Source of the DNA: Actinomadura sp. 7K507
Lineage (GTDB): Bacteria > Actinomycetota > Actinomycetes > Streptosporangiales > Streptosporangiaceae
NCBI RefSeq assembly: GCF_004348425.1
Contig: NZ_SMKK01000091.1
Location: 1-33,674, forward strand
DNA: 33,674 nt
Reading direction: 5' to 3'
A program made the translations under genes and the position numbers. How positions within the stretch are numbered: position 1 is the first letter of the stretch; each line of letters begins with the position of its first letter. This document shows positions 32,891-33,674 of the stretch, one piece after another. The notes beneath the pieces were generated by a model, which was not told the origin of the DNA, searched no databases, and saw nothing but the letters and a program-made list of their open reading frames with translations.

Positions 32891-33200
32891 GAGGCCGATC
32901 CTTCCTCGCCGCGGGCCCGTCCGGAGTCGGGGCCCTGCCTAGCGAGGATTTACTCGCGCCAGTCGGACGGCCGGATGCACGACATCGCCGGGCAGCGCGC
33001 GGCGCGCCCCCGGTGAACCGGCCACTTCCGGTCGACGAACGTGTCCTCTATGCCTCTCAGCTGCTGGAACGTGCTCGGTCGTATGGCAATCCGCGAGACG
33101 CGGAGTAACTCCTCACTGCCGTAACGGTAAGCGTCACAGAGGTAATGAGCAAGCAAACACGGTGCATTCCGGACTAACCGAACGTCAACGTGACTCTGTT
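32891..33200. other. Upstream region of rny
   Basis: This stretch should contain the rny promoter. Its right half (about 33050-33200) is clearly less GC-rich than the genes. A 68-codon minus-strand frame (32950-33156) fills part of it; its last 42 codons are GC-rich at the third position, but its first 25 are not. I do not recognise its product and do not call it a gene. Confidence 0.3.
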
Positions 33201-33249
33201 CTTACTGCAGTGCCCTTGGCGTCTCTCTTATTGCAGTGCCCTTGGCGTC
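33201..33249 (+). repeat. 26-base direct repeat, two copies
   Basis: A 23-base segment at 33201-33223 recurs at 33227-33249 with one mismatch (CTTACTGCAG against CTTATTGCAG, then TGCCCTTGGCGTC in both). The period is 26 bases. It is noncoding as far as I can see. Confidence 0.7.
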
Positions 33250-33331
33250 GGGCCTTGGAGGCCCTCCTTCGGCGGGCACTGCGTGCGATCGCTGCATCGC
33301 TCCGACTCGCCCTGGGGGCTCGCTGCGCGAT

Positions 33332-33358
33332 CAGGTTTCTTGCTTCGCTCGAAACCTG
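33332..33358. other. Stem-loop of unknown role
   Basis: CAGGTTTC and GAAACCTG form a perfect 8-bp stem around an 11-base loop, in the gap between the direct repeat and the tandem array. Confidence 0.45.
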
Positions 33359-33365
33359 CCTTCGG

Positions 33366-33674
33366 ACGCGATCGCGACGGTTCAGGTCGTCGCAGGGTTG
33401 CGGCGGGCTGAGGTCGGCGCAGTCGTGGGTGCCGCGATGCGGTCACGACGGTTCAGGTCGTCGCAGGGTTGCGGCGGGCTGAGGTCGGCGCAGTCGTGGG
33501 TGCCGCGATGCGGTCACGACGGTTCAGGTCGTCGCGGGGTTGCGGCGGGGCTGAGGTCGGCGCAGTCGTGGGTGCCGCGATGCGGTCACGACGGTTCAGG
33601 TCGTCGCGGGGTTGCGGCGGGGCTGAGGTCGGCGCAGTCGTGGGTGCCGCGATGCGGTCACGACGGTTCAGGTC
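33366..33674. repeat. Tandem repeat (minisatellite) of 71/72-base units, cut by the window edge
   Basis: The marker CGACGGTTCAGG recurs at 33375, 33446, 33517, 33589 and 33661, giving four complete units of 71, 71, 72 and 72 bases and a 14-base start of a fifth. Units are nearly identical. The first two read CGCAGGG and CGGGCTG where the last two read CGCGGGG and CGGGGCTG, so the array has two subtypes in order. A degenerate start precedes the first unit at about 33366. A period of 71 is not a multiple of three, which argues against a coding repeat. Each unit contains a short inverted repeat (ACGAC and GTCGT). The array continues beyond the window. Confidence 0.9.

Noticed and set aside
33366..33674. 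Possible CRISPR array
   Set aside because: The whole 71/72-base unit repeats without unique spacers and no cas gene is present.

Overview
The window is chromosomal DNA from a high-GC actinomycete. Third codon positions are almost all G or C, genes often overlap by 1-4 bases or start at GTG, and the ABC binding proteins are lipoproteins. Gene content and order (comEA/degV, hflX, dapF-miaA, an MT0933-type small protein, miaB, gluABCD, rny) suggest a filamentous actinobacterium such as Actinomadura or another Streptosporangiales, but I cannot fix the genus from sequence alone.

Layout. At 1-4251, all minus strand, lie the 5' end of a probable comEA, degV, an imidazolonepropionase-like amidohydrolase with altered catalytic residues, and hflX. 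At 4444-10176, plus strand, is a glycolate/glyoxylate block: aceB (malate synthase A) behind a probable promoter and a TTTCG-N5-CGAAA inverted repeat, then the tightly coupled glcD-glcE-glcF (glycolate to glyoxylate, which AceB condenses with acetyl-CoA to malate). At 10286-11008 is a membrane-anchored protein of unknown function. At 11005-16320, minus strand, is a four-gene peptide-type ABC importer (permease, permease, fused double ATPase, lipoprotein) with overlapping ends. At 16413-18107 a TetR regulator is divergent from an ABC-2-like membrane protein; a perfect 16-base palindrome lies in the tetR promoter and a degenerate copy before the other gene. At 18484-20448 is a NarL-type sensor kinase with no response regulator beside it.

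At 20719-25220 the housekeeping block resumes: dapF, miaA, a small MT0933 antitoxin-like gene on the opposite strand, a class III extradiol dioxygenase-like gene and miaB. At 25399-28946 gluABCD encodes a polar amino-acid (glutamate-type) importer, with a perfect 19-bp stem between gluB and gluC and a strong terminator after gluD. At 29170-31257 is an S9 prolyl-oligopeptidase-family enzyme, convergent with rny (RNase Y, 31319-32890) across a two-way terminator. The last ~780 bases carry no convincing gene and hold a 26-base direct repeat, a hairpin and a 71/72-base tandem repeat that runs off the window edge.

Most of the window is recognisable metabolism and RNA-modification machinery. I see no CRISPR array, prophage, transposase or obvious defence system. 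The best leads are the amidohydrolase with substituted active-site residues, the TetR switch with a predicted leaderless transcript, the aceB operator, the gluB-gluC stem, and the terminal tandem repeat.
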